Below the pieces are notes generated by a model. The model was given only the letters and a program-made list of their open reading frames with translations, did no database searches and was not told where the DNA came from. Positions 8,545 to 17,368 of a DNA stretch of 64,000 bases are shown here, in pieces. This DNA is from Parahaliea maris. GTDB taxonomy: Bacteria > Pseudomonadota > Gammaproteobacteria > Pseudomonadales > Halieaceae. The translations under genes were made by a program, and so were the position numbers. The stretch covers positions 186,001 through 250,000 of the forward strand of contig NZ_VRZA01000002.1 in NCBI RefSeq assembly GCF_008064665.1, given 5' to 3'. Every line of letters begins with the position of its first letter. Positions within the stretch are counted from its first letter, which is position 1.

Positions 8545-11100
8545 TCAGTAGTCACCGAAAGAATAGCTCAGCGTCAGGGCGACCGTGCGGCCTTCCGACG
8601 GCTTCACTACCACCGAGTCAAACAGGTCCGCCGAGGTGTAGTACTCCTCGCCGGTCAGGTTGTTGAACTGCAGCAGTGCCGAGAAGCGGTCGTAGACGTA
8701 GCCAAGTGAGCCCGTCCAGACCATGTAGTCGGGCAGCTTGATGGTCTCGAGCGCGTCGGTATAGGTTTCGTCTACCCAGGTGAAGCCGAGGGATGCCGTG
8801 AACTCGCCGTCGAACAGCTCCTGGTTCCAGGTGCCGTACAAGCTGACGATGTTGTCCGGCAGACCGCCCCGTTCCAGTTCGGCGCCGACACCGGTGAAGG
8901 TGTCGCGGTCGCCGGAAATCCGGCCGCCGTAGACATCCTCCGGGTTCAGCCCGTTCTGGGCGGCGAACTCGGCGCCATTGATCACGACGAAGGTGTTGCC
9001 GATCTCGGTCGTTTCGCTGTGGGTGGCGGTGGCCAGGAAGGACAGGTTGTCGTTCACCACGCCGCGGAACTCGAACTCGTAACCGTCGGAGAACACGTTG
9101 ACCAGTGCGGCAGTCTGGCCGGCACGCTCGGTTTTCTCCTGGTCGTAGTAGGTCAGGGCAGCGTAGATGCGATCATCGAAGCCGGAGAATTTCACCCCGA
9201 TTTCCTTCAGTTCGGAGTCCTGCAGGAAGGCGCTGGTGGGCACCGAGGCAGGGATGATGTTGCCTAGCTGCTCGGTGCTCAGGGAGCTGGATTCAGCGTA
9301 GGTTGCGTAGGGCACCAGGCCAAAGTCCGTGCGATAGGAAAGGCTGAAATTGTAACTGGTGGCATCGTCGCCGCCGCTCACCTGGCCATCGGGGATGCTG
9401 TCCAGGGTGGCGTAGGGGATGTTCAGCAGGGTGACCGCCGTTTCCTCGGCGTCGATATCGAAGTCATCGTAGCGCGCGCCCACCAGCATGAAGAACTTGC
9501 CGAAGTTGATGTTGGACACGAAGAAGATGCCGAGATCATCCGACTCGGACTTCTGCCCCAGGTTGTAGTTGCGGCCCGGGTCGCCGGAGGCAATACCGAT
9601 GTTGTTGCCATCGGCATCGGTCTCGAACACCACGCCTTTGAAAGGATCGGTGGTGGCAGGGGCAATCCGGTCGTCGGGGGTTGGCCCTACGCTGATGTCG
9701 CGGAAATCGAAGGTCTCGTCGAAGAAGGCGTGGTTCAGCTCCAGGTTCTCCTGGCGGTAGCTGGCCCCCACCACGGTGTCGAAACCGATATTGTCAAACT
9801 GGTTCTTGAAATTGAGGGTGGTGCGGAACTCCCACAGGTCGGCATCGGGGTAAAAGGCGGTAAAGCCCCAGCTCTGGTACTTGGTGTGGTCCATGTAGTC
9901 GTAGAAGAACTGGTTCTTCCACACCATGTCGTTGTCGAAGGTGTGAGTGACGTCGAAGTAGGCGGTCAGGGCCGTGGTGTCGGCGAAGTCCTCACTGTCG
10001 ATGAAGGTGGTGTCGTGGTCGAGCTTGGTGGTGCCGACGTTGCTCAGCGGCGAGATCCACGGGGTGTCGTTACCACCGAAACAGGTGATCTCCCGGCCGT
10101 TGTACACAGCTGTATTGAAACCGAGACCAGGTACACAGAAGGTGCCGACGCCGGAGAAGGAGTTGTTGATGTCCACCCCGGCCCCGGCGGAAATAAAGCC
10201 GGACTCATTGGGGCGCAGGTCCACGCCGCCGTTGCTGTTGCGTGAAGGCGGCGAGCCGGTGATGTAGGTGCCATTGTCGATCAGCTCCTGGGTGACGCGG
10301 TTCCAGCCGGGCACCTGAATGCTGTCGGTTTCCTGGTACTGGACACCGAATTCCAGCTTGGTCTTGTAGCTCAGGTCGATGTCGAAGGCCAGTTGGACCA
10401 GTTCGTGGCTGGGCTCGTAATCGTCGAAATAGGACTCGGAATCTTCCACTTCGGCAAACAGTTGCACCCCGCCCTCGGCGTCACCCAGGGTGAAGGGCAT
10501 GCCGAACTCACCGGTCAGTACCCGCTGGTTGTAGGAGCCGTAGGTGCCCTTGATCTGGCCGCTGGGGCCGGCGATGTACTTGTTGTCCTCGCTCTTGGCG
10601 GACTTGGGTATGTAGTTCAACTGGCCGCCGATGCTGCCGGTGCCGTACAGCGGTGATACCGGGCCGCGGAGAATTTCCAGCCGCTCCGCGCCGCCGACGA
10701 TGGTGTTGAAGGCGCCGGGGTTGGCGATACGGCGAAAACCGCGGAAGTAGTTGTCGGCGGGCTCGCCGCGAATATCCATCGCGCCCTTGATACCAAAGAA
10801 GGAACTGGTAAACGCCCCCGGCGTCAGGCGCACGAGGTCATCGACACTGCGCAGGGCAAATTTCTGGATCAGGTCCTCGCGCACCTCGGAGATGGAGCGC
10901 GGGGTCTCGGCGATGGTCATGTCCAGGCCAAAGGCGCTGTCGGTAGGCTGGTCGGGCAGGATGCTGAAGTAGTCTCCCTTGCCCACTACCACCACTTCTT
11001 CCAGTTCGGTCTGCGCCTGGCCGGCAAGGCTCAGGCTTCCGGTGACCGCAAGAACGGCCGCTGCCAGTGGTTTTCTGGCGGCATTGCGATGCTCGTACAT
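8545..11100 (-). CDS. TonB-dependent outer-membrane receptor
   Basis: Energised outer-membrane channel, 851 residues. An N-terminal signal peptide (MYEHRNAARKPLAAAVLAV, ending near AGQAQ) precedes a TonB-box-like ELEEVVVVG. A plug domain of the siderophore-receptor type follows (SVDDLVRLTPGAF, FFGIKGAMDIRG, GGAERLEILRGPVSPLYG, GSIGGQLNY), then a long beta-barrel ending LTLSYSFGDY; the last residue is Tyr rather than Phe. It opens the minus-strand purine cluster, is divergent from the xanthine/uracil permease, and has its own terminator. An operator-like repeat lies 94 bp upstream. A siderophore substrate is what similarity alone would suggest; the setting hints at a purine-related ligand. Confidence 0.92.
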   Translation of the reverse strand: MYEHRNAARKPLAAAVLAVTGSLSLAGQAQTELEEVVVVGKGDYFSILPDQPTDSAFGLDMTIAETPRSISEVREDLIQKFALRSVDDLVRLTPGAFTSSFFGIKGAMDIRGEPADNYFRGFRRIANPGAFNTIVGGAERLEILRGPVSPLYGTGSIGGQLNYIPKSAKSEDNKYIAGPSGQIKGTYGSYNQRVLTGEFGMPFTLGDAEGGVQLFAEVEDSESYFDDYEPSHELVQLAFDIDLSYKTKLEFGVQYQETDSIQVPGWNRVTQELIDNGTYITGSPPSRNSNGGVDLRPNESGFISAGAGVDINNSFSGVGTFCVPGLGFNTAVYNGREITCFGGNDTPWISPLSNVGTTKLDHDTTFIDSEDFADTTALTAYFDVTHTFDNDMVWKNQFFYDYMDHTKYQSWGFTAFYPDADLWEFRTTLNFKNQFDNIGFDTVVGASYRQENLELNHAFFDETFDFRDISVGPTPDDRIAPATTDPFKGVVFETDADGNNIGIASGDPGRNYNLGQKSESDDLGIFFVSNINFGKFFMLVGARYDDFDIDAEETAVTLLNIPYATLDSIPDGQVSGGDDATSYNFSLSYRTDFGLVPYATYAESSSLSTEQLGNIIPASVPTSAFLQDSELKEIGVKFSGFDDRIYAALTYYDQEKTERAGQTAALVNVFSDGYEFEFRGVVNDNLSFLATATHSETTEIGNTFVVINGAEFAAQNGLNPEDVYGGRISGDRDTFTGVGAELERGGLPDNIVSLYGTWNQELFDGEFTASLGFTWVDETYTDALETIKLPDYMVWTGSLGYVYDRFSALLQFNNLTGEEYYTSADLFDSVVVKPSEGRTVALTLSYSFGDY

Positions 11101-11193
11101 TGTGTTTCCCCCACAAAAAATAAAAGAGCAAAAGGACCCAGATTTCGTTGTTGTTGGTGCCGGCAGGGCTAAAGCATTTTCCGTGCCACCTTC

Positions 11194-11209
11194 TTGACGA
11201 CACTGTCAG
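11194..11209. promoter_or_regulatory. RutR-box-like operator upstream of TonB receptor
   Basis: TTGACGACACTGTCAG: TTGAC-N6-GTCAG, with the half-site spacing of the xdhA-proximal site and sharing TTGACGA at its 5' end. It lies 94 bp upstream of the receptor start. Recognition by the local RutR-like regulator is inferred. Confidence 0.5.
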
Positions 11210-11371
11210 GAAATAGTTGGCAAATTTCCCTGGAGCTGGAAAAACCGGGGGTTTTTGCCTGCATTCAGGGCCAATGCCCCTGCTGCTGCAGGTCCTGGAG
11301 GGGGCGGGCGAGGCCTGGGTGGGCGTCATACACGCTTGCTATTGGTGCGGGGCCTGCACCTGAGTTGTGCA

Positions 11372-11395
11372 TTTTCTGACACTTGTGTCAGAAAA
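11372..11395. promoter_or_regulatory. Perfect 24-bp palindrome, probable regulator operator
   Basis: Two perfect 11-bp arms, TTTTCTGACAC and GTGTCAGAAAA, flank a central TT. The inner 16 bp (11376-11391) read CTGAC-N6-GTCAG, the same geometry as the sites at 5581 and 11194. It lies 136 bp upstream of the permease-regulator operon start and 272 bp upstream of the receptor start, so it could serve either promoter. TetR-family regulators usually bind such dyads and often autoregulate. Confidence 0.7.
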
Positions 11396-11530
11396 GTGGC
11401 CTCTTTGGGAGCGCTGTGGGCCGCTGTACCGGGGCTGCGGGCCGCTTGGCACGTATCCTGCTCTTTCCCGTTGATCAACGGCAATGTAGCCGCATTGCCG
11501 CCGTTGCGCGGCTGACAGGGGAAGAGAACA

Positions 11531-12892
11531 ATGACCGAACCCACACCCTCGGATCTGATATACCGTCTGGAAGACAGGCCGCCGGTCCTCGAGTCATCCT
11601 TTGCGGCCCTGCAGCATTTGCTGGCCTCGTTTGTCGGCATCGTGACCCCGACCCTTATCATCGGCAATCTGCTGGGGCTGCAGTCCGAGGTCCCTTACCT
11701 GGTGAGTATGGCCCTGCTGGCCTCGGGTATCGGCACCTTTATCCAGGCCTATCGCCCGCTGGGAATCGGGGCGGGCATGCTGTGTATCCAGGGCACCAGC
11801 TTTGCCTTCCTGGGGGCCATCCTGAGCGCCGGTTTCATGGTGAAGGACCAGGGCGGCGGGCCAGAGGCAATTCTCTCGCTGGTGCTCAGCATGTGTTTTA
11901 TCGGCTCTTTTGTGCAGATCGGCCTGAGCCAGGTGATCCCTCGCCTGCGCCGGGTTGTGACACCACTGGTGACGGGAATCGTCATTACCAGTATCGGGAT
12001 CAGCCTGATCAAGGTGGGTATGACCGACCTGGCGGGTGGGCAGAATGCAGAGGACTTCGGCGCGCCCCAAAACCTGCTGCTGGGCTTCTTCGTGGTGGCC
12101 ATCATCGTCGCGATGAATACCTCGTCCAATCCCTGGATCCGGCTCTCCTCGATCATTCTCGGCCTGGTGGCGGGGATCGTGGCGGCGCTGCTGACCGGGA
12201 TGCTGGCGCCGGGTGCGCTCTCCTTCTCGGCCGATCTCGCCATTCCCCAGCCCTTTCGCTACGGCTTCAGTTTTGACCTGGCGGCGTTTATTCCGCTGGC
12301 GGTGATTTACATCATCAGCTCGGTGGAAACGACCGGTGATCTCACCGCCAACTGTGTGATCTCCAACCAGCCCATCGAGGGAGACAGCTATGTGCGCCGT
12401 ATTCGCAGCGGCGTGCTGGGCGATGGGCTCAATTCGATGATCGCGGCGCTGCTCAACTCCTTTCCCAATACCACCTTCAGCCAGAACACCGGTGTGATCC
12501 AACTGACGGGCATCGCCAGCCGCTACGTGGGTATGTACGTGGCGGGCATCCTGGTGGTGCTGGGCCTGTTCCAGGGCATTGGCAATCTGCTGCTGACCAT
12601 TCCCAAGCCGGTCCTCGGCGGTGCCACCCTGGTCATGTTCGGGACGGTAGCGGTGGCGGGCATCAAGATCCTGGCCACCGAGCATCTCGATCGTCGCAAG
12701 GTGATTATCATCGCCGTGTCCTTCGGCTTTGGCCTGGGGCTGGCATTGGTGCCGGAAGTGTTTTCGCGGGCGCCGCAACTGGTGCAGAATATCTTCAGCT
12801 CCGCCGCGGCGACGTCGGGGCTTACTGCAATCGCACTCAGTTTGCTGATACCCGAAACCGCTGAGCTAACCCTGGAGGAAGCCACAGCATGA
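11531..12892 (+). CDS. NCS2 uracil/xanthine-type permease (XanP/UacT-like)
   Basis: Inner-membrane proton symporter of the nucleobase-ascorbate transporter family, 453 residues with about 12-14 membrane spans. Diagnostic stretches are GAGMLCIQGTSFAFLGAI, SSVETTGDLTANCVIS (substrate-site Glu), NSFPNTTFSQNTGVIQLTG with the NAT signature QNTG, and ASRYVG. These resemble E. coli XanP/XanQ and urate permeases more than uracil-specific UraA. The stop overlaps the start of the RutR-like regulator (ATGA), so carrier and regulator are co-translated. A terminal Glu-rich tail replaces nothing essential. Xanthine or urate is the likely substrate. Confidence 0.92.
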   Translation: MTEPTPSDLIYRLEDRPPVLESSFAALQHLLASFVGIVTPTLIIGNLLGLQSEVPYLVSMALLASGIGTFIQAYRPLGIGAGMLCIQGTSFAFLGAILSAGFMVKDQGGGPEAILSLVLSMCFIGSFVQIGLSQVIPRLRRVVTPLVTGIVITSIGISLIKVGMTDLAGGQNAEDFGAPQNLLLGFFVVAIIVAMNTSSNPWIRLSSIILGLVAGIVAALLTGMLAPGALSFSADLAIPQPFRYGFSFDLAAFIPLAVIYIISSVETTGDLTANCVISNQPIEGDSYVRRIRSGVLGDGLNSMIAALLNSFPNTTFSQNTGVIQLTGIASRYVGMYVAGILVVLGLFQGIGNLLLTIPKPVLGGATLVMFGTVAVAGIKILATEHLDRRKVIIIAVSFGFGLGLALVPEVFSRAPQLVQNIFSSAAATSGLTAIALSLLIPETAELTLEEATA

Positions 12893-13554
12893 GCAAAGGC
12901 CTCGCCCACGTGGAACTCGAACTGCCCTCACACAAGGGCGAGAAGTCCACCGGCCGTATTCGCAAGAAAAACGAAGAAAAGATCATCAATGCCGCCAAGG
13001 AGGAGTTCGCGGAAAAGGGCTACCACGGCGCCACGATGGACTCCGTCGCCCGCCGCGCGGGCTTGCCCCGGCCGAACGTCCACTATTACTTTGACAACAA
13101 GCTGCAACTCTACGCCGAGATCCTGAGCATTATCGTCGACCTGTGGGACGACGCGCTCAACGACCTCGACCCCGCAGAGGAGCCGGCGCTGGCCCTGCGC
13201 GAATATATCCAGCGTAAAATGGCCTTTTCCCGGCGCTACCCGCTGGACTCACGTATCTTTGCCAAGGAGGTGCTGTCAGGTGGGCCGCGGCTGGAGACCT
13301 ATTTCCAGCGCGGTTACCGGGCCTGGTTCGAGCGCAAGACCCGGGTGTTTCACGAGTGGGCGGCCCAGGGCAAGATGGACCCGGTCGATCCGGCCCACCT
13401 GATGTTCCTGATCTGGAGCGCCACCCAGCACTACGCCGATTTCGAAACCCAGGTGAACGCCGCCCTGGGTGTCAGCAAACTCAATGACGAGGAATTCGAC
13501 GCCGCCACCGAAACGGTGGTGTCGGTGATTCTCAAGGGTATTGGCGTGAGTTAA
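12889..13554 (+). CDS. TetR-family regulator, RutR-like
   Basis: DNA-binding regulator, 221 residues. The N-terminal helix-turn-helix region (NAAKEEFAEKGYHGATMDSV, AGLPRPNVHYYF) is followed by the RutR/YcdC C-terminal domain. IWSATQHYADFETQV closely resembles IWASTQHYADFAVQV of E. coli RutR, and SRIFAKEVLSGGP matches its ligand-domain region. RutR senses uracil/thymine and controls purine and pyrimidine genes, binding TTGAC-N6-GTCAA; three such repeats occur nearby. A good ribosome-binding site (CTGGAGGAA) precedes the ATG, which overlaps the permease stop. Its ligand here is more likely a purine, by context. The stop overlaps that of the convergent deaminase. Confidence 0.92.
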   Translation: MSKGLAHVELELPSHKGEKSTGRIRKKNEEKIINAAKEEFAEKGYHGATMDSVARRAGLPRPNVHYYFDNKLQLYAEILSIIVDLWDDALNDLDPAEEPALALREYIQRKMAFSRRYPLDSRIFAKEVLSGGPRLETYFQRGYRAWFERKTRVFHEWAAQGKMDPVDPAHLMFLIWSATQHYADFETQVNAALGVSKLNDEEFDAATETVVSVILKGIGVS

Positions 13555-14942
13555 CCCGCCCGCTCCAGCAGGCGCCTGCTGGCCTCGGCGACCCGCGCCC
13601 GCATCTGCGGCAGGTCGATGCCCGTCACTTCGCCATTGCTCACCACGCTGCGTCCATTGACCAGTGCCGCCCGTACCTGCACCGGCTCACCGCACAGAAT
13701 CGGTGCCCACTCGGGAGTATGCAAACCCCAGTAGCGCGGTTGATCCAGGGCGTAGAGCACGATGTCAGCCGGGGCACCCACCCTGATCTCACCCAGGGCC
13801 GGCAGGCCGACCATGCGGGCCGCGTCCACAGATGCCCAGCGCAACAGGGTATCGGCGCTGGTGGCCGCAGCGCCGCCCTGCGCCCGGTGCAGCAGCCAGG
13901 CCAGGTTGAGTTCCTGCACCATGGAGGCGTTTTCCGAGGAGGCGGAGCCGTCCACGCCGAGGCTGACCGGCATACCCGCCGCCGCCATCTCGAGCACCGG
14001 GGCAATGCCGCTTCCCAGCCGGCAGTTGGAAGTGGGGCAATGGGCGATGCCGGTACCGGTGGCAGCGAGGCGGCCAATCGCTTCATTGTTGGCGTGGACC
14101 AGGTGGGCGAACCAGACATCGCTCCCCAGCCAGTCACAGGACGCGGCGTAGTCGACGGCGGAGAGGTTTTCCCGCTCCCGGGCCTGCTGTTCGTCGAAGG
14201 GCACTTCCAGCAGGTGGGAGTGCAGCCGCAGGGCGTGCTGCCGGGCGTAGCCTGCCAGCGCCTGCAAATCCTCCCGGGTCGTGCTGTGGATGAGGCTGGT
14301 GGGCGCCACCACCAGGCGGCGCATGGCATTGTCTTCGCCCTGGTGGTAGCGCCGACGCGTGCGCTCGAGGCCATCGACGAACTGGGCCAGTGTTTCCGGC
14401 TGCACCGCGTTGCCACGCATCCCCCGATGGCTGCCGCTGGTCGTCGCGCCGCCGCGGCACAGCACGAGGCGGATGCCAAGGTCCTCGGCCGCCTGCCACA
14501 GGGCCTCCTCCACGGCCTGGCCGCCACCCCCATGATACAGGTAGTGATGGTCGCAACAGGTCGTCGCCCCGGAACGCAGCTGTTCCGACAGCCCGACGAT
14601 GGCTGCGCTGTACATGATGTCCGGGTCGATGGCGGGCCAGTAGCGGTAGGGGACCGCGGCGAGCCAGTCACCGAGGGGTTTGTCGAGTCCCGCGGGGATG
14701 GCCTTGAGAATGCTCTGTGCGAGGTGGTGGTGGGTGTTGACCAGGCCCGGGTAGATAACACAGTCAGTGGCGTCGATCACGCTTTCCCCCGGCGCCGGCT
14801 GGAGGTCGCGACCCAGCTGGCTTATGACACCGTTGGTGACGCGCAGGTCCCTGGGTGGGTGTGATGGGGAGGAAGAGGAGGGGGCATCGGCGGACCCGGA
14901 GGGAGAAACAATAGCGATCGCGTTGCGGACAAGGACATTCAT
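13551..14942 (-). CDS. Amidohydrolase, 8-oxoguanine/isoxanthopterin deaminase-type
   Basis: Second zinc aminohydrolase of the AtzA/guanine deaminase superfamily, 463 residues, clearly diverged from the one at 7093-8460. Motifs: NTHHHLAQSILKAIP, HSHLLEVPFDEQ, AHLVHANNEAIG, AHCPTSNCRLGSG and VDGSASSENASM. A Ser/Pro-rich insertion near residues 15-30 (SADAPSSSSPSHPP) lies in the N-terminal beta-sandwich half. It converges on the RutR-like gene with the two stops sharing TTAA. Probable deaminase of an oxopurine or pterin. Holding two such enzymes suggests two distinct aminated substrates. Confidence 0.82.
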   Translation of the reverse strand: MNVLVRNAIAIVSPSGSADAPSSSSPSHPPRDLRVTNGVISQLGRDLQPAPGESVIDATDCVIYPGLVNTHHHLAQSILKAIPAGLDKPLGDWLAAVPYRYWPAIDPDIMYSAAIVGLSEQLRSGATTCCDHHYLYHGGGGQAVEEALWQAAEDLGIRLVLCRGGATTSGSHRGMRGNAVQPETLAQFVDGLERTRRRYHQGEDNAMRRLVVAPTSLIHSTTREDLQALAGYARQHALRLHSHLLEVPFDEQQARERENLSAVDYAASCDWLGSDVWFAHLVHANNEAIGRLAATGTGIAHCPTSNCRLGSGIAPVLEMAAAGMPVSLGVDGSASSENASMVQELNLAWLLHRAQGGAAATSADTLLRWASVDAARMVGLPALGEIRVGAPADIVLYALDQPRYWGLHTPEWAPILCGEPVQVRAALVNGRSVVSNGEVTGIDLPQMRARVAEASRRLLERAG

Positions 14943-15512
14943 CGGTTGGCTCCTGTTGGGCTCAGAGCAATGTCCCGGGTGGCCCCCTGACCGCTTCTAC
15001 TGCTGAGTGCTGTAAACACGCAAAGCACTATAAACAGGGTTGCTGCGGGGAGTAAAGTTGTGGGGAGTCCCCGGTACTATTTTCCCTGCCTCGCTGGCTT
15101 TCGGTGCAAAAATGAGGTGCATGTTGCGCCAGCCTGGTGCGTGCAGTGGCCGGCATTGCCGGTGGCGAATTGCCAAGCACCTGATTCTAAAGAAAAATGT
15201 ATGTGTGGCATGGTTTGTGTATTAACTTTGGTGCATTGCGTACTGGTGCTGATCAGTGCGTTCTGCAAGGTGCCGGCAGACGCTGTCCTTCCCTGGGAGC
15301 GGCCGGTGCCCTGACAATGATGAATGAGTAGAAGCTGTCAGGTGTCTGGCCCCGCTGCGAGCGGGTTCTTCGGGCGCCGGGGCATTGCTCGCACGAGTCG
15401 GTCCGGGATTGCGGCTGATGGCGAGTGGTGCAGGTTTCGAATTCCTTGCTCCCCGCCTTCATTCCCCCTTCCGCACCGGTTGAACCAATCACTGTGAGTA
15501 ATGGAAGGTGAG
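14943..15512. other. Divergent intergenic region, no gene (570 bp)
   Basis: Lies between the minus-strand deaminase and the plus-strand ABC importer operon. Short frames here are Cys/Trp-rich and look non-coding. Visible elements are a possible deaminase promoter at 15027-15056 overlapping an AGTGCT-N12-AGCACT repeat (15006-15029), and CTGACA/TGTCAG half-sites 19 bp apart at 15311-15341. The stretch around 15180-15235 is noticeably AT-richer than its surroundings. Confidence 0.6.
15027..15056 (-). promoter_or_regulatory. Possible promoter of the second deaminase gene
   Basis: Minus strand: TTTACT (15056-15051), an 18-bp spacer, then TATAGT (15032-15027), a fair sigma70-type pair with a weak -35. 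Transcription would start about 80 bp before the ATG at 14942. The inverted repeat AGTGCT-N12-AGCACT (15006-15029) overlaps the -10 and start region and could be an operator. Confidence 0.3.
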
Positions 15513-16550
15513 ATGATAAAAACGAATTCCCTGATGCTGCGTGTGTTGTCGCTGCTGGGGCTGTGGATGCTGGGCACTGCAGCCGCGGCGGCGGACAAGG
15601 TCAATTTCCAGCTGGACTGGATGCCGGGTGGCGACAAGGCGCCGGTCTATGTGGGCGTCCAGCAGGGCTTTTTCGCGGCAGAGGGGTTGGAAGTCAAAAT
15701 CGCCCAGGGGCGGGGCTCCACCGATTCCCTCACCCGCCTTGCCACCGGGATCTCCGATATCGGCCTGTCGGATATTTCCGCCCTGCTGGCCGCCCGTGCT
15801 CGCGACGATGTCGGCGTGTCCGCCGTGATGAGCGTGTTCAGCCAGGCTCCCCACGCCTTCTTTACCCTCTCGGATAGCGGTGTCGATACGGTCGCGAAGG
15901 TGGCGGGCAAGCGCATCGCGACGTCGGCCTTCACCTCCTCCAACGTGTTTCTGCCGCTGCTGCTGGAAGTGAACCATCTCGATGAGAACGACATTCGCCT
16001 GATCAAGGCGGACGTGGGTGCACTGGGCCCGATGTTGATTACCGGAAATGCCGACCTGGTGATTTCCTGGGTTACCGATCGCGAGAAATACCAGGCCCAG
16101 GCCAGCGAGATGGGGCGCACCATCAGCATGCTGCCCTGGTACCAGGCCGGCATGGATATTTACGCGACGTCGCTGGTTGCCAGTGACCGCTTCCTGCAAC
16201 AGCGGCCAGAGGTGGCGCGGCGTTTCATGCGGGCCTATCTCAAGGCTATCGCCTATACCTGGGCGGAGCCCGAACGTGCCGGGGCCATGGTCGAGGCCAT
16301 GGTGCCCGAAGTCGATGCCGGGGTGGCCACGGCAACCATCCTGACCATGCGCGACCTGGTATTCAATGACGCCAGCGCGCGCCTGGGCCTGGGGGCACTG
16401 GACCCGGCGCGCCTGGCCGAGACCTGGCGCTGGGTTGCCAGGGCCCAGGACCTGGACGAGTCGGCGTTCGACCCGGAGACCGCCGTCGCTCGCGAGATCA
16501 TGGCGGGTGTTGTTCCGGCGCAGCCAGTAAAGGAAGAGGTGACACCATGA
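15513..16550 (+). CDS. ABC importer substrate-binding protein (NMT1/THI5-like)
   Basis: Periplasmic solute-binding protein of the SsuA/THI5 fold. The ATG at 15513 gives 345 residues starting MIKTNSLMLRVLSLLGLWML, a clean signal peptide cleaved near AAAAA/DKV; an in-frame ATG at 15501 adds only MEGE. Family features are NFQLDWMPGGDKAPVYVG, the GxxEGLEVKIAQGRGST pattern and GISDIGLSDISALL. Relatives bind thiamine precursors, riboflavin, pyrimidine or sulfonate ligands. First gene of an ABC operon whose next start overlaps its stop. Placement among purine genes suggests a heterocyclic ligand; that is inference. Confidence 0.88.
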   Translation: MIKTNSLMLRVLSLLGLWMLGTAAAAADKVNFQLDWMPGGDKAPVYVGVQQGFFAAEGLEVKIAQGRGSTDSLTRLATGISDIGLSDISALLAARARDDVGVSAVMSVFSQAPHAFFTLSDSGVDTVAKVAGKRIATSAFTSSNVFLPLLLEVNHLDENDIRLIKADVGALGPMLITGNADLVISWVTDREKYQAQASEMGRTISMLPWYQAGMDIYATSLVASDRFLQQRPEVARRFMRAYLKAIAYTWAEPERAGAMVEAMVPEVDAGVATATILTMRDLVFNDASARLGLGALDPARLAETWRWVARAQDLDESAFDPETAVAREIMAGVVPAQPVKEEVTP

Positions 16551-17368
16551 AAGCCCATGTCCAGTTTGACCGCGTCAGTCACAGCTATCCCGCTGAATCC
16601 GGCGCGCCTGTCGAGGCCCTGCGGGACCTGAATTTCAGTATCGAGCAGGGCGAGTTTGTCGCCGTTCTTGGCCCCTCAGGCTGCGGCAAGTCGACCCTGT
16701 TACGTTTGCTGGCGGGGCTCTTTCCCGCCACCAGTGGCAGCGTTTCGGTATACGACTGCCCGGTCAGCGGGCCCCAGGAAAATACCGGTATCGTGTTCCA
16801 GAAGCCGACCCTGCTGCCCTGGAAGAACGTACTGGATAACGTGCTGTTCCCGATCCGCTACAAAGCCGGCCGACCCGGCGCCAGGGACATCGAGCAGGCG
16901 AAGTCGTTACTGGAGATGGTGGGGCTGGCCGATTTCCAGAAGCACATGCCGGACCAGCTTTCCGGCGGCATGCAGCAGCGGGTAGGGATCGCCAGGGCGC
17001 TGCTGCTGGATCCGGAAATACTGATCATGGATGAGCCTTTCTCCGCGCTGGATGCCCTGACCCGTGAGGAGATGGGCTTCGACTTGCTGCGGATATGGCG
17101 CCAGCGCCCCAAGACGGTGCTGTTCATCACCCACTCCATTGCCGAGGCCGTGCTGCTGGCCGACCGGGTGCTGGTGCTCAGCGAACGCCCGGCAACGCTG
17201 GTCGAGGAAGTGGCGATCGAACTGCCCCGGCCGCGGTCCGCGGACACCATCCACGAACGTGCATTCGCCGATTACACCCAGCGTTTGCGAGAGCTCATTT
17301 ACCAGCCGAGGCTGACCGTGGTGCCCGGCGGCAAGCAGGATCAGGGAGGCCACCATGCCATCGCTTAA
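16547..17368 (+). CDS. ABC importer ATP-binding protein
   Basis: Cytoplasmic ATPase of the SsuB/TauB/ThiZ class, 273 residues. Walker A GPSGCGKSTLLRLL, Q-loop in GIVFQKPTLLPWKN, signature LSGGMQQRVGIARAL, Walker B ILIMDEPFSALDALT and H-loop FITHSIAEAV are all intact. The ATG overlaps the stop of the binding-protein gene (ATGA) and its 3' end overlaps the permease start by 14 bp. It powers uptake together with its two neighbours. Confidence 0.94.
   Translation: MKAHVQFDRVSHSYPAESGAPVEALRDLNFSIEQGEFVAVLGPSGCGKSTLLRLLAGLFPATSGSVSVYDCPVSGPQENTGIVFQKPTLLPWKNVLDNVLFPIRYKAGRPGARDIEQAKSLLEMVGLADFQKHMPDQLSGGMQQRVGIARALLLDPEILIMDEPFSALDALTREEMGFDLLRIWRQRPKTVLFITHSIAEAVLLADRVLVLSERPATLVEEVAIELPRPRSADTIHERAFADYTQRLRELIYQPRLTVVPGGKQDQGGHHAIA

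Larger units (their letters stand above)
11101..11530. other. Divergent regulatory region, no gene (430 bp)
   Basis: Intergenic space between the minus-strand TonB receptor and the plus-strand permease. It holds two RutR-box-like inverted repeats (11194-11209 and 11372-11395), a G-rich ribosome-binding site for the receptor (GTGGGGGAAACACA before ATG 11100) and GGGGAAGAG before the permease ATG 11531. No convincing -35/-10 pair was picked out, and no coding frame with recognisable content was found. Confidence 0.7.

Noticed and set aside
11594-12778. 394-codon minus-strand frame opposite the permease
   Set aside because: His/Gln/Asp-rich translation without motifs, fully antisense to the NCS2 permease.
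15196-15215. Possible sigma54 promoter (TGGCATGGTTTGTG)
   Set aside because: The GG element is present but the -12 GC is not at the right distance (GT instead), so the match fails the invariant positions.
15311-15341. CTGACA and TGTCAG half-sites before the ABC importer operon
   Set aside because: The arms match the RutR-like half-sites, but the spacing is 19 bp, not the 4-6 bp of the other three sites, and it is about 170 bp from the start codon. Not called as an operator.
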